Origin: Pseudomonas prosekii
Lineage (GTDB): Bacteria; Pseudomonadota; Gammaproteobacteria; Pseudomonadales; Pseudomonadaceae
Length of the DNA: 64,000 bases
NCBI RefSeq assembly: GCF_900105155.1
Contig: NZ_LT629762.1
Coordinates: 3,201,001-3,265,000, forward strand
Direction: 5' to 3'
Shown: one piece after another, positions 36,184-44,448 of the stretch
Position numbering within the stretch: position 1 is the stretch's first letter
Layout of the letters: each line of letters begins with the position of its first letter
The notes under the pieces: generated by a model
Database searches by the model: none
Seen by the model: the letters and a program-made list of their open reading frames with translations, nothing else
Told to the model about the DNA's origin: nothing
Position numbers and translations under genes: made by a program

Positions 36184-37251
36184 ATGAAGTTCGCACCGAA
36201 AATGCTGGCTGTCGCGCTGGGACTTGGTTTGGGCTTGAGCCTCGCCGCGCAGGTCTCCGCCACTGATCTGAAACACTGGCCGCTCGATCAGGCCAAGGCG
36301 CTGGACGCGATGATCGCGGCCAATGCCAACAAGGGTAACTTCGCGGTGTTCGACATGGACAACACCAGTTACCGCTACGACCTCGAAGAGTCGTTGCTGC
36401 CGTTCATGGAAAACAAGGGCCTGATCACCCGCGACACCCTCGACCCGTCGCTGAAACTGATCCCGTTCAAGGACACCGCCGAGCACAAGGAAAGCCTGTT
36501 CAGTTACTACTATCGCCTCTGCGAAATCGACGACATGGTTTGTTATCCGTGGGTCGCCCAGGTGTTTTCCGGCTTCACCCTCAAAGAGCTCAAGGGTTAT
36601 GTCGATGAGCTGATGGCCTCCGGCAAACCGGTGCCGAGCACGTATTACGAGGGCGATGTGGTCAAGACCATCGAGGTCCAGCCACCGAAAGTCTTTACCG
36701 GCCAGGCCGAGCTGTACAACAAGTTGATGGAAAACGGCATCGAGGTTTACGTGATGACCGCCGCGTCCGAGGAACTGGTGCGCATGGTCGCGGCCGATCC
36801 GAAGTACGGCTACAACGTCAAACCGCAGAACGTCATCGGTGTGACCACACTGCTCAAGGACCGCAAGACCGGCGAACTGACCACCGCGCGCAAGCAGATC
36901 ACCGCCGGCAAATATGACGAGAAAGCCAACCTCGATCTCGAATTGACCCCGTACCTGTGGACCCCGGCGACCTGGATGGCCGGCAAACAAGCGGCGATCC
37001 TGACTTACATCGACGAGTGGAAAAAACCGATTCTTGTCGGCGGCGATACACCGACCAGCGACGGTTTCATGTTGTTCCACGGCGTGGACGTGGCCAAGGG
37101 CGGCATCCATTTGTGGATCAACCGCAAGGACAAATACATGACCCAGATAAACGGCATGATGGCCAAACACGCGGCGGCGCAAGCGAAAGAAGGCTTGCCG
37201 GTGACGGCGGACAAAAACTGGGTGATCGTCAAACCGGAAGAGATTCAGTAA
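36184..37251 (+). CDS. pchP: Phosphorylcholine phosphatase, secreted HAD type
   Basis: A periplasmic HAD phosphatase hydrolysing phosphorylcholine, part of choline release from host or environmental lipids. It is 355 aa with signal peptide MKFAPKMLAVALGLGLGLSL (cleavage near VSA-TD). Motif I is FAVFDMDNTSYRYDLEE with the catalytic Asp pair, motif II VYVMTAASEE, and motif IV GGDTPTSDGFML. The central block SLFSYYYRLCEIDDMVCYPW and TPYLWTPATWMAGKQAAILTY agree closely with what I remember of P. aeruginosa PchP (PA5292), which sits elsewhere in that genome. An ideal terminator follows. Confidence 0.93.
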   Translation: MKFAPKMLAVALGLGLGLSLAAQVSATDLKHWPLDQAKALDAMIAANANKGNFAVFDMDNTSYRYDLEESLLPFMENKGLITRDTLDPSLKLIPFKDTAEHKESLFSYYYRLCEIDDMVCYPWVAQVFSGFTLKELKGYVDELMASGKPVPSTYYEGDVVKTIEVQPPKVFTGQAELYNKLMENGIEVYVMTAASEELVRMVAADPKYGYNVKPQNVIGVTTLLKDRKTGELTTARKQITAGKYDEKANLDLELTPYLWTPATWMAGKQAAILTYIDEWKKPILVGGDTPTSDGFMLFHGVDVAKGGIHLWINRKDKYMTQINGMMAKHAAAQAKEGLPVTADKNWVIVKPEEIQ

Positions 37252-37256
37252 CAGGC

Positions 37257-37291
37257 AAAAAAATACCCCGCACTGGGCGGGGTATTTTTTT
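37257..37291. terminator. Bidirectional intrinsic terminator between pchP and ilvD
   Basis: AAAAAAATACCCCGC-ACTG-GGCGGGGTATTTTTTT: a strong stem with a 4-nt loop, flanked by A and T runs, midway between the convergent stops of pchP and ilvD. Confidence 0.93.
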
Positions 37292-37307
37292 GTTCGACGG
37301 TTAAGCG

Positions 37308-39149
37308 TTACAGGCCGTCGAGCATTGCTTTGTTACGCACGGCGCCCTTGTCGGCGCTGGTGGCCAGCAGGGCGTAGGCTTTGAGCGCGGTGGTGACTTT
37401 GCGTGGACGTTTTTCCACCGGTTTCCAGCCTTTCTGATCCTGCTCGACCCGGCGTGCGGCCAGTTCTTCGTCGCTGATCAACAGGTTGATCGAGCGGTTG
37501 GGAATGTCGATCAGCACCTTGTCGCCGTCCTGCACCAGACCAATCGCGCCGCCGGCAGCGGCTTCCGGCGATGCGTGACCGATGGACAGGCCCGACGTGC
37601 CGCCAGAGAAACGGCCGTCAGTGAGCAGGGCGCAGGCTTTGCCCAGGCCTTTGGATTTCAGGTACGACGTCGGGTAGAGCATTTCCTGCATGCCCGGGCC
37701 GCCCTTCGGACCTTCGTAACGGATGATCACGATGTCGCCGGCCTTCACTTCGTCAGCGAGGATGCCGCGTACGGCGCTGTCCTGGCTTTCGAAGATTTTC
37801 GCGTTGCCTTCGAACACGTGGATCGACTCGTCGACGCCGGCGGTTTTCACCACGCAACCGTCCAGCGCGATGTTGCCGTACAGCACGGCGAGGCCGCCCT
37901 CTTGCGAGTAGGCGTGCTCGACGCTGCGGATGCAGCCGTTTTCACGGTCGTCGTCGAGGGTTTCCCAACGGGTCGACTGGCTGAACGCAGTTTGCGTCGG
38001 GATGCCCGCCGGACCAGCCTTGAAGAAATGGTGCACGGCTTCGTCGTTGGTCTGAGTGATGTCCCACTTGGCGATGCCTTCGGCCATGGACGTGCTGTGC
38101 ACGGTCGGCAGGTCGGTGTGCAGCAAACCGCCGCGCGCCAGCGAACCGAGGATGCTGAAGATCCCGCCGGCGCGGTGTACGTCTTCCATGTGGTACTTCT
38201 GGATGTTCGGCGCGACTTTGCACAGTTGCGGTACGTGGCGCGAGAGGCGGTCGATGTCCTTCAGGTCGAAGTCGATCTCGGCTTCCTGGGCGGCGGCCAG
38301 CAAGTGCAGGATGGTGTTGGTGGAACCGCCCATGGCGATGTCCAGGGTCATGGCGTTCTCGAACGCCTTGAAGTTGGCGATGTTGCGCGGCAACACCGAC
38401 TCGTCGTTGTCGGTGTAGTAGCGCTTGCACAGCTCGACGATGGTGCGGCCGGCTTGCAGGAACAGTTGCTCGCGGTCGCTGTGGGTGGCCAATGTCGAAC
38501 CGTTGCCCGGCAACGCCAGGCCCAGGGCTTCAACCAGGCAGTTCATCGAGTTGGCGGTGAACATGCCGGAGCACGAACCGCACGTCGGGCAAGCGCTGCG
38601 CTCGTACTCGGCGACTTTCTCGTCAGAAGCGCTGGAGTCGGCGGCGATGACCATGGCATCGACCAGATCGAGGCCGTGGCTGGCCAGTTTGGTCTTGCCG
38701 GCTTCCATCGGGCCGCCGGAAACGAAGATCACCGGGATGTTCAGGCGCAGGGACGCCATCAGCATGCCAGGGGTGATCTTGTCGCAGTTGGAGATGCAGA
38801 CGATGGCGTCGGCGCAGTGGGCGTTGACCATGTACTCGACGGAGTCGGCGATGATCTCGCGGCTCGGCAGCGAATACAGCATGCCGTCGTGGCCCATGGC
38901 GATGCCGTCATCCACGGCGATGGTGTTGAATTCTTTGGCGACGCCACCGGCGCGTTCGATTTCGCGGGCGACCAGTTGGCCGAGGTCCTTGAGGTGGACG
39001 TGGCCCGGTACGAACTGGGTGAACGAGTTGGCAATGGCGATGATCGGCTTTTTGAAGTCGTCATCTTTCATCCCCGTGGCGCGCCACAGTGCGCGCGCGC
39101 CGGCCATGTTGCGACCGTGGGTGGATGTTTTCGAGCGGTAATCAGGCAT
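37308..39149 (-). CDS. ilvD: Dihydroxy-acid dehydratase
   Basis: An Fe-S enzyme that dehydrates 2,3-dihydroxy-3-methylpentanoate and -butanoate in isoleucine and valine synthesis. The 613-aa length is typical of the [4Fe-4S] IlvD class. The opening is [20 protein letters not shown]; cluster-binding Cys occur in [13 protein letters not shown] and [20 protein letters not shown]; the C-terminal substrate region is [20 protein letters not shown]. It is the last backbone gene before the 39.2-43 kb insertion. Confidence 0.97.
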   Translation of the reverse strand: MPDYRSKTSTHGRNMAGARALWRATGMKDDDFKKPIIAIANSFTQFVPGHVHLKDLGQLVAREIERAGGVAKEFNTIAVDDGIAMGHDGMLYSLPSREIIADSVEYMVNAHCADAIVCISNCDKITPGMLMASLRLNIPVIFVSGGPMEAGKTKLASHGLDLVDAMVIAADSSASDEKVAEYERSACPTCGSCSGMFTANSMNCLVEALGLALPGNGSTLATHSDREQLFLQAGRTIVELCKRYYTDNDESVLPRNIANFKAFENAMTLDIAMGGSTNTILHLLAAAQEAEIDFDLKDIDRLSRHVPQLCKVAPNIQKYHMEDVHRAGGIFSILGSLARGGLLHTDLPTVHSTSMAEGIAKWDITQTNDEAVHHFFKAGPAGIPTQTAFSQSTRWETLDDDRENGCIRSVEHAYSQEGGLAVLYGNIALDGCVVKTAGVDESIHVFEGNAKIFESQDSAVRGILADEVKAGDIVIIRYEGPKGGPGMQEMLYPTSYLKSKGLGKACALLTDGRFSGGTSGLSIGHASPEAAAGGAIGLVQDGDKVLIDIPNRSINLLISDEELAARRVEQDQKGWKPVEKRPRKVTTALKAYALLATSADKGAVRNKAMLDGL

Positions 39150-39407
39150 GGAACACTCCGGGCGGCTAATCAGGTGCTAAAGGGGAAGTGAGCTTCTATG
39201 AACGTCTGGAACACTCAGAAATGGCCGTGTGTCCGGAAGTTGCCGATGACTTTGCGGGATCGCCGCTTGCCTCAGCCTGAGCTCATAAACCCGCCGGGGG
39301 ATGAATGGCGATGAATCTCGCGATTCTACACCGCTGGCGTCAGGAGGGAATGCCGGAAAGTACCGATCCAGCGCTGACGCCGTGTGTGGAATGACGACCG
39401 GCAGTGT

Positions 39408-40613
39408 TCACCCGGCCGTCAGCGCCCGATGCCGCCGGGTGATCAGCGCATTCAAGATGATCGCGCTGGCGCTCAATAGCAGAAAGCTCACCGCCAGAGT
39501 GGTCTGCAAATCAGTTGCGCTGAGGTTGATCAACGCGCTGATCAGTCCGCCGAAGATGAACACCAGTGTGTTGCCCGCCGACGCCGACGTGCCGGCCCTG
39601 TCCGGGAATATCTCCATGGCTTTCGAGGTCGCGACCGGCCGCGCAATGGTGGTGCCGGCAGTGCAGATGATCATCGGAACCAGCACCGTCGGCGTCGACA
39701 ACCCGAGCAGTTTCGACAATATCAGCATGACCAGCCCCGAAAAGAAGATCAGGCCAAGGCCGACGATGATCAGCGTGTTCGGCGCGATCCGGCCGCCGAG
39801 GATCCGCGCGATGATCCCGCCAATGATGTACGCCAGCCCGTAAAGCAGCAGCGTCAGCGAGAATTCGTAGGGCGAGAGCTGCAATTGATCCATGAAAATC
39901 AGCGGCGAGATGACGATGAAGGAGAAATGGCAGGCGAATGCAATGGCGGCAATCAACCAGTAACCGGTGAAACCGACGTCGCGGTAAACCACCCGGTATG
40001 ACTGGACGATACCTCGGTGCATAACGTTGGTCGGGCGCTGGTTCTCAAGGAAGAAGCAGGCTTTGAGAAACACCGCGCCGGCCAGCGCGATGAACACGAC
40101 AAAACTTCCAGGCCAGTCGAGCGCTTGTTGCAGCAACGTGCCGGCCAGCGGCGATATGGAAATGAAAATTCCGCTGGCGGTGACCATGAGGATTCTCAGC
40201 CGATCGCGCTCCTTGCCCGCGAACAAGTCCTGAACCAGCGCCTGGGTCAGCACAAAACATCCGCAGCCGATGGCCTGGATCATCCGGAACAGCAGGAACC
40301 AGGAATAATCGGTGGCTAACAGGCAGCCTGTCGCGCCGATTATCGATACCGCCATGCCCGCCAACAGCAAGCCCTTGCGCCCCATGCGGTCCGACAGTGG
40401 CCCGATCAGCAGTTGCGACAACGAAATGCCGACGGCGAACAGGCTGATGGAAAACGCGATGTCGGCGGGGCTGGTGCGGAAGTGCTCAGCCAATGCCGGA
40501 AATGAAGGCAACAGCACGTCCAGCGGAAAGACCCCGAGCAACACCATGGTCATCAGCAGAATGACCGCGACACGGCGTTTTTTAACACTCACAGCGGCGT
40601 TGTCTTCATTCAT
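39408..40613 (-). CDS. MFS exporter of the peptide locus (Bcr/CflA type)
   Basis: A 401-aa major-facilitator transporter with 12 membrane helices, starting at ATG 40613; the upstream extension to 40724 lies inside the oxygenase gene. Motif A-like LLIGPLSDRMGRKGLLLAG follows helix 2, and PFPDVLLPSF-like FPLDVLLPSFPALA is in helix 1, both typical of Bcr/CflA drug exporters. It overlaps the diiron oxygenase gene by 8 bp, so it is translationally coupled to the modifying enzymes. I infer export of the cluster product and possibly self-protection. Confidence 0.85.
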   Translation of the reverse strand: MNEDNAAVSVKKRRVAVILLMTMVLLGVFPLDVLLPSFPALAEHFRTSPADIAFSISLFAVGISLSQLLIGPLSDRMGRKGLLLAGMAVSIIGATGCLLATDYSWFLLFRMIQAIGCGCFVLTQALVQDLFAGKERDRLRILMVTASGIFISISPLAGTLLQQALDWPGSFVVFIALAGAVFLKACFFLENQRPTNVMHRGIVQSYRVVYRDVGFTGYWLIAAIAFACHFSFIVISPLIFMDQLQLSPYEFSLTLLLYGLAYIIGGIIARILGGRIAPNTLIIVGLGLIFFSGLVMLILSKLLGLSTPTVLVPMIICTAGTTIARPVATSKAMEIFPDRAGTSASAGNTLVFIFGGLISALINLSATDLQTTLAVSFLLLSASAIILNALITRRHRALTAG

Positions 40614-41577
40614 CAATGAGCCCTGCCTGCGCGAAAAGTTGTCGATTGCCGGGCAGGTCAAAAAATCCCGCCGTGTGCAGTGCCTTAAGCGTGGCGCCCG
40701 CCCCTGAACGCGCACGCGCTGCAACGGCGTTCATGCCCGTCAGGCCACCGAGGATGTCGGTGATGCAAACGGCATCCAGTTCGGCGCTGAGCAGGCTTTC
40801 CCTGAGCCATCGGTCATCGATTTCAAAAAACAGCAGGATGATTTCCACCAGCCAATGGGCGGCGAGGGTGCGCCGGGTGCCGGGCAGGTTCAGCCACACG
40901 TAATGGAACACTTGCGCAAAATAGCGACTGTGCCGAGCCTCGTCCGTGAGGTGATCCCTGAGCATTTCCTGAACACCGGACACCAGCAGGTCGCGGCACA
41001 GATCAAGCAGTTCGCGGGCGATGATCGTCTCCGAGACGAAACCGACCAGGAACAGCGCCAGCGCTTTGTGTTCGTTAGGGGCTCGGGCGAGCAGGTCGTT
41101 GAGCCGGGTGATTCGTCGTGGCATCAACGGCCGCGAGGTGATCCCGTACAGGTCGGCAATCTGCTCGGCGACGCTGTTGGAGAACAGCGCATGGAATCCT
41201 TCGTCGGTGTAGAGCTGTAACCCGGCGGTTTTCATGCGCAGCGGGATAGCGACGCCGAGTTCGTCGTGGACGATGGTTTCCACCGCGCGATTGACGATGC
41301 GGTGTTCCAGCAACGTGGTGTAGTCGAGGAAATACACCAAGTGATTGGCCGTCAGGCGATGAACCACCGCTGGGCCGGCAGCCTGGATACTCGGGTGATC
41401 GAGATAGGGCAGGAAACCCGGCGGAAACCAGTGCCGGTGGAGCAATTGGCGCTCCAGTTCCGGCGGTGATGGCAATAGATAGGTGTTGCCGCTCGTGCGC
41501 ACTGACGCGCGGTTGTTCCAGTCGCCAAGGGTAAAGTGCCCGACCGGGAACTCCGCCGCCGCAGGGTTGGTAGTCAT
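40606..41577 (-). CDS. AurF-type diiron oxygenase of the peptide locus
   Basis: A 323-aa protein of the p-aminobenzoate N-oxygenase (AurF) family, starting at ATG 41577, which overlaps the preceding stop as ATGA. All seven expected diiron ligands can be placed: Glu91, Glu126, His129 (EGFH), Glu183 (VSETIIA), His209, Glu213 and His216 (HLTDEARH). Their spacing closely follows AurF (first two Glu 35 apart; HxxxExxH). Relatives oxidise amines to hydroxylamines, nitroso or nitro groups. Substrate is unknown; the adjacent 23-aa peptide or a residue released from it is an inference. Confidence 0.85.
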   Translation of the reverse strand: MTTNPAAAEFPVGHFTLGDWNNRASVRTSGNTYLLPSPPELERQLLHRHWFPPGFLPYLDHPSIQAAGPAVVHRLTANHLVYFLDYTTLLEHRIVNRAVETIVHDELGVAIPLRMKTAGLQLYTDEGFHALFSNSVAEQIADLYGITSRPLMPRRITRLNDLLARAPNEHKALALFLVGFVSETIIARELLDLCRDLLVSGVQEMLRDHLTDEARHSRYFAQVFHYVWLNLPGTRRTLAAHWLVEIILLFFEIDDRWLRESLLSAELDAVCITDILGGLTGMNAVAARARSGAGATLKALHTAGFFDLPGNRQLFAQAGLIDE

Positions 41578-42650
41578 TGTTGCTGTCTCTGGTTCAGCAA
41601 CGCTTTCAGTTCCTTGCACATCACTTGCCCGTCGCTGCGGCCACAACCGACGAAAAACAACGGTTGTTCAGCATTGTCTTCAAGTCCGAGCAGCGCTTCG
41701 ACCTGATCGTCTTTCAGCGCGCCGGTCAGCCAGGTGCCCAAACCGAGGGAAGTAGCGACCAGTTGAAAGGTCTGGGAGATATGCCCGGCCTCGACGTAGG
41801 CCATTCGGTAGGCGCGCGAGTGTTGGTACTTCCACCACAACTTGTCGAAACGCGCGCTGATAAACAGACCGACCGGCAAGTTGTTGATGAAGTGTTGCCC
41901 GCACAAGAGTTGGCCCAGCGGCGCAACCGGCAAGGGATTGACGAAGCTCAGGGCGTGATCGGCTGCGTGGTAGGCGTAGAGTCCGGGTTCCAGGCACTCG
42001 ACGTTTTGCACGTGCACAAACCCTTCGCAGGCATTCAGTCCTCCACCCGAAGGGCTGCTGCGGCGTGCGCCGAGGCCGTCGGCGACTGAGTCGTCGAGAT
42101 CGTCTTCACGCTCTTTCAGATGGCCGAGCGACAGATAGAGCAGGGTGCTGAGGTGGTCGAGCGATACCGCGTCTCCAGTGAAAGAGCGGCAGGTTTTCCG
42201 ATTGACCAGGGCATCGGCCAGATAACCTTCCGGCAGGCGTGCAGGGGCGGGCAGGGCAATCAGCTTGCCGGTCGCGTGGCGGGTGTTATCCGCACCTGAG
42301 CCGCTGGAGGCCAATACTTCGTTGCAATGGTCCAGATAATGTCTCGACCATTCATGAATGTTCTTGGGTGTATATTCGCAAGGTATGTTTTTAGTGCCGA
42401 TATGAAATATCTTTGATAGTTCATCCCAGCCCCATTCGATTGCTCGCTGGGTGGACGTTATCAATATTCCAGTATTGAGAAACTGTGTGTCGATTATATT
42501 GTTGGTGTCGAACGCTCGGGGGTTGTCGATAAGTTGCGCGAGTCGCGTCGAGTATTCGAGGTTGAGTTCAAATTGCTTGTGGTTGCGGTAATCCCAGACT
42601 ATTTGACCGGGCGTGCGGGGAAGCATGAAGAGATGTGGGTTTATCTGCAT
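41574..42650 (-). CDS. SagB/ThcOx-family FMN dehydrogenase of the peptide locus
   Basis: A 358-aa protein. The N-terminal helical region (residues 1-140, with VWDYRNHKQFELNLEYSTRL near residue 18) is typical of SagB-type enzymes. The nitroreductase domain (residues about 145-358) has NRKTCRSFTGDAVSLDHL, RRSSPSGGGLNA (196-207), AGHISQTFQLVA (288-299) and SLGLGTWL (301-308). SagB enzymes oxidise azolines to azoles with YcaO partners, but no YcaO is here and the nearby peptide has no Cys or Ser. The first third is AT-richer than the backbone. No strong ribosome site is seen at ATG 42650. Confidence 0.85.
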   Translation of the reverse strand: MQINPHLFMLPRTPGQIVWDYRNHKQFELNLEYSTRLAQLIDNPRAFDTNNIIDTQFLNTGILITSTQRAIEWGWDELSKIFHIGTKNIPCEYTPKNIHEWSRHYLDHCNEVLASSGSGADNTRHATGKLIALPAPARLPEGYLADALVNRKTCRSFTGDAVSLDHLSTLLYLSLGHLKEREDDLDDSVADGLGARRSSPSGGGLNACEGFVHVQNVECLEPGLYAYHAADHALSFVNPLPVAPLGQLLCGQHFINNLPVGLFISARFDKLWWKYQHSRAYRMAYVEAGHISQTFQLVATSLGLGTWLTGALKDDQVEALLGLEDNAEQPLFFVGCGRSDGQVMCKELKALLNQRQQQ

Positions 42651-42683
42651 GAAGGGCTGTTCGCTCTGGCGGGGCCATAGAAA

Positions 42684-42712
42684 ACGCTGGGTAAGCCGGC
42701 ACTCCCCAGCGT
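42684..42712 (-). terminator. Hairpin after the peptide gene (attenuator or processing element)
   Basis: Read on the minus strand: ACGCTGGG (42712-42705), a 13-nt loop, CCCAGCGT (42691-42684), then a short T-run (TTT, C). It lies 9 bp past the peptide stop and 33 bp before the dehydrogenase start. A partial terminator here would give more peptide mRNA than enzyme mRNA, as is common in RiPP operons. Confidence 0.65.
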
Positions 42713-42721
42713 CTCATTTAC

Positions 42722-42793
42722 TTATCGGGCTTTCGGTGCAACCAGAAAAGCCAGGTTAGCGATTTTGTTGGTTTCCAGAGTAACTGCTTTCAT
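42722..42793 (-). CDS. 23-residue peptide, candidate modified-peptide precursor
   Basis: A 24-codon gene: ATG at 42793, TAA at 42724-42722. AAGGAG stands 8 nt upstream, a near-ideal ribosome site, and a sigma70-like promoter lies about 50 bp further up. The peptide starts MKAVTLETNK, continues with IANLA and ends FLVAPKAR. It has three Lys, one Arg, one Glu, two Thr and two Asn, and no Cys, Ser, Trp, Tyr or His. It directly precedes a SagB-type dehydrogenase, a diiron oxygenase and an exporter. PqqA-type precursors are of similar size, but the sequence is not PqqA. Its role as a precursor is inferred; a regulatory leader peptide is the main alternative. Confidence 0.72.
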   Translation of the reverse strand: MKAVTLETNKIANLAFLVAPKAR

Positions 42794-42845
42794 GTTGTGA
42801 ACTCCTTGTAAGTAATAGTGAGTGCCACTCCTTGGTGACAACTCA

Positions 42846-42873
42846 ATCATAGTTTGTAATGAGTTCTTATCAA
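42846..42873 (-). promoter_or_regulatory. Sigma70-like promoter of the peptide gene
   Basis: On the minus strand, -35 TTGATA (42873-42868), a 16-bp spacer and -10 TATGAT (42851-42846), predicting a transcript start near 42839 and a leader of about 45 nt before the peptide ATG. The surrounding DNA is AT-rich compared with the backbone. Confidence 0.7.
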
Positions 42874-43087
42874 GGAGAATATCGGTAGGAAATATCCAGT
42901 AATTTTGTGGGAGCTATCTTATGGGAGGTAAGTGCGTGTAAGTCTAATTCTTCAATTTGGAAGATATAGCGAAACTTCCTGCACGTTAGTAGGACGGCAA
43001 GTGTAAGACGCAGAGGATAACTGGAAGGGGATTTCGATGGCGGAGAATGAGCGGGGAGCCTGCTGGCCCCCCGTCAAACCGGCGTAA

Positions 43088-44284
43088 TCAGCTGTTTGGC
43101 AGCAGACGACAGGTGATGCTTTTGATGTAGCGGGTTTCGGCGATGGCTGGGTGAACCGGGTGGTCCGGGCCCTGACCGCCACGTTCGAGCATCTGGATGT
43201 TGCGATCCAGGTGACGGGCGCTGGTCAGCAGGATGTTCTGCAGGTCATCTTCCGGCAGGTGCATCGAGCACGAAGCGCTGACGAGGATGCCGTCCTTGGT
43301 CAGCAGGCGCATGGCTTGCTCGTTCAGGCGACGGTAAGCGCCTTCGCCGTTCTTCATGTCTTTCTTGCGTTTGATGAAGGCCGGCGGATCGGCAACGATC
43401 ACGTCGAAACGTTCTTCGCTGGCCTTCAGCTCTTTCAGGGCTTCGAACACGTCGCCTTCGATGCAGGTCATTTTCTCGGCAAAGCCGTTCAGCGCAGCGT
43501 TGCGCTCGACGCCGTCGAGGGCGAAGGCCGATGCATCGACGCAGAACACTTCGTTGGCGCCGAAAGCGGCAGCCTGCACGCCCCAGCCACCGATGTAGCT
43601 ATAGAGGTCGAGGACGCGTTTGCCTTTGACATACGGTGCCAGGCGCGCGCGGTTCATGCGGTGGTCGTAGAACCAGCCGGTTTTCTGGCCCTGAATGACC
43701 GGCGCTTCGAACTTCACGCCGTTCTCTTCCAAGGCAACCCATTCCGGCACCAGGCCGAACACGGTTTCGACGTAGCGGTTGAGGCCTTCGGCGTCGCGCG
43801 CGGCGGAATCGTTCTTGAACAGAATGCCGCTTGGCTTGAGCACTTGGGTCAACGCGGCGATCACGTCTTCTTTATGCGCTTCCATGGTCGCCGAAGCGAT
43901 TTGCACCACGAGGATGTCGCCGAAACGGTCGACTACCAGGCCCGGCAACAGGTCGGAATCACCGTAGACCAGACGATAGAACGGCTTGTCGAACAGGCGA
44001 TCGCGCAGCGACAACGCGACGTTGATGCGGTGCACCAGCAGCGATTTGTCCAGCGGCAACTTGATGTCGCGCGACAGCAGGCGCGCACAGATCAGGTTGT
44101 TCGGGCTCATGGCGACGATGCCCAGCGGCTTGCCGCCGGCAGCTTCGAGGATCGCCTGATCGCCGGCCTTGAAGCCGTGCAAAGGAGTCGCGGCTACATC
44201 GATTTCGTTGCTGTAGACCCACAAGTGGCCGTTTCGCAGGCGACGGTCGGCGTTGGCTTTGAGGCGCAGGCTAGGCAGGGACAT
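43088..44284 (-). CDS. rlmI: 23S rRNA (cytosine1962-C5)-methyltransferase family protein
   Basis: A 398-aa class I SAM methyltransferase. The N-terminal PUA domain (residues about 1-80: LPSLRLKANADRRLRNGHLWVYSNEI) is followed by an EEHD-like middle domain and the catalytic domain: SAM motif VLDLYSYIGGWGVQAAAFGA (near residue 225) and DVIVADPPAFIKRKKDM. The catalytic Cys is in VSASCSMHLPEDDL. RlmI methylates C1962 of 23S rRNA in E. coli. Here it marks the right flank of the inserted peptide locus. Confidence 0.9.
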   Translation of the reverse strand: MSLPSLRLKANADRRLRNGHLWVYSNEIDVAATPLHGFKAGDQAILEAAGGKPLGIVAMSPNNLICARLLSRDIKLPLDKSLLVHRINVALSLRDRLFDKPFYRLVYGDSDLLPGLVVDRFGDILVVQIASATMEAHKEDVIAALTQVLKPSGILFKNDSAARDAEGLNRYVETVFGLVPEWVALEENGVKFEAPVIQGQKTGWFYDHRMNRARLAPYVKGKRVLDLYSYIGGWGVQAAAFGANEVFCVDASAFALDGVERNAALNGFAEKMTCIEGDVFEALKELKASEERFDVIVADPPAFIKRKKDMKNGEGAYRRLNEQAMRLLTKDGILVSASCSMHLPEDDLQNILLTSARHLDRNIQMLERGGQGPDHPVHPAIAETRYIKSITCRLLPNS

Positions 44285-44368
44285 GACGTCGCTCCGGAAA
44301 AAAGAGCGGGAGTATAGCGTGTTGTGCCAGGCGGGTGGCCGGGTAGCGATGAAACGCTGATGACGCTT

Positions 44369-44436
44369 TCGCGGGCCAATCTCACCCCTACAGGGAAATG
44401 CATTCCAAAGGTAGGAGCGAGGCTTGCCCGCGAAAG
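44369..44436. repeat. REP doublet, left arm degenerate
   Basis: The right arm GTAGGAGCGAGGCTTGCCCG.. at 44412 is intact; the left arm (TTCGCGGGCCAATCTCACCC.., 44369-44392) has several changes. It lies between rlmI and pfpI. Confidence 0.82.
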
Positions 44437-44448
44437 CGATTCAGGATG

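Noticed and set aside
41574-42650. SagB-type enzyme taken as proof of a thiazole/oxazole (TOMM) cluster
   Set aside because: No YcaO cyclodehydratase is nearby and the peptide has no Cys or Ser to cyclise.
42790-42828. 13-codon GTG-started ORF directly before the peptide gene, its TGA overlapping the peptide ATG
   Set aside because: The overlap is attractive for coupling, but the nearest purine-rich stretch touches the GTG itself, leaving no spacing for a ribosome site. Kept only as a remote possibility.
42952-43182. 76-codon minus-strand ORF overlapping the end of rlmI
   Set aside because: No ribosome site; most of it lies within rlmI in another frame.
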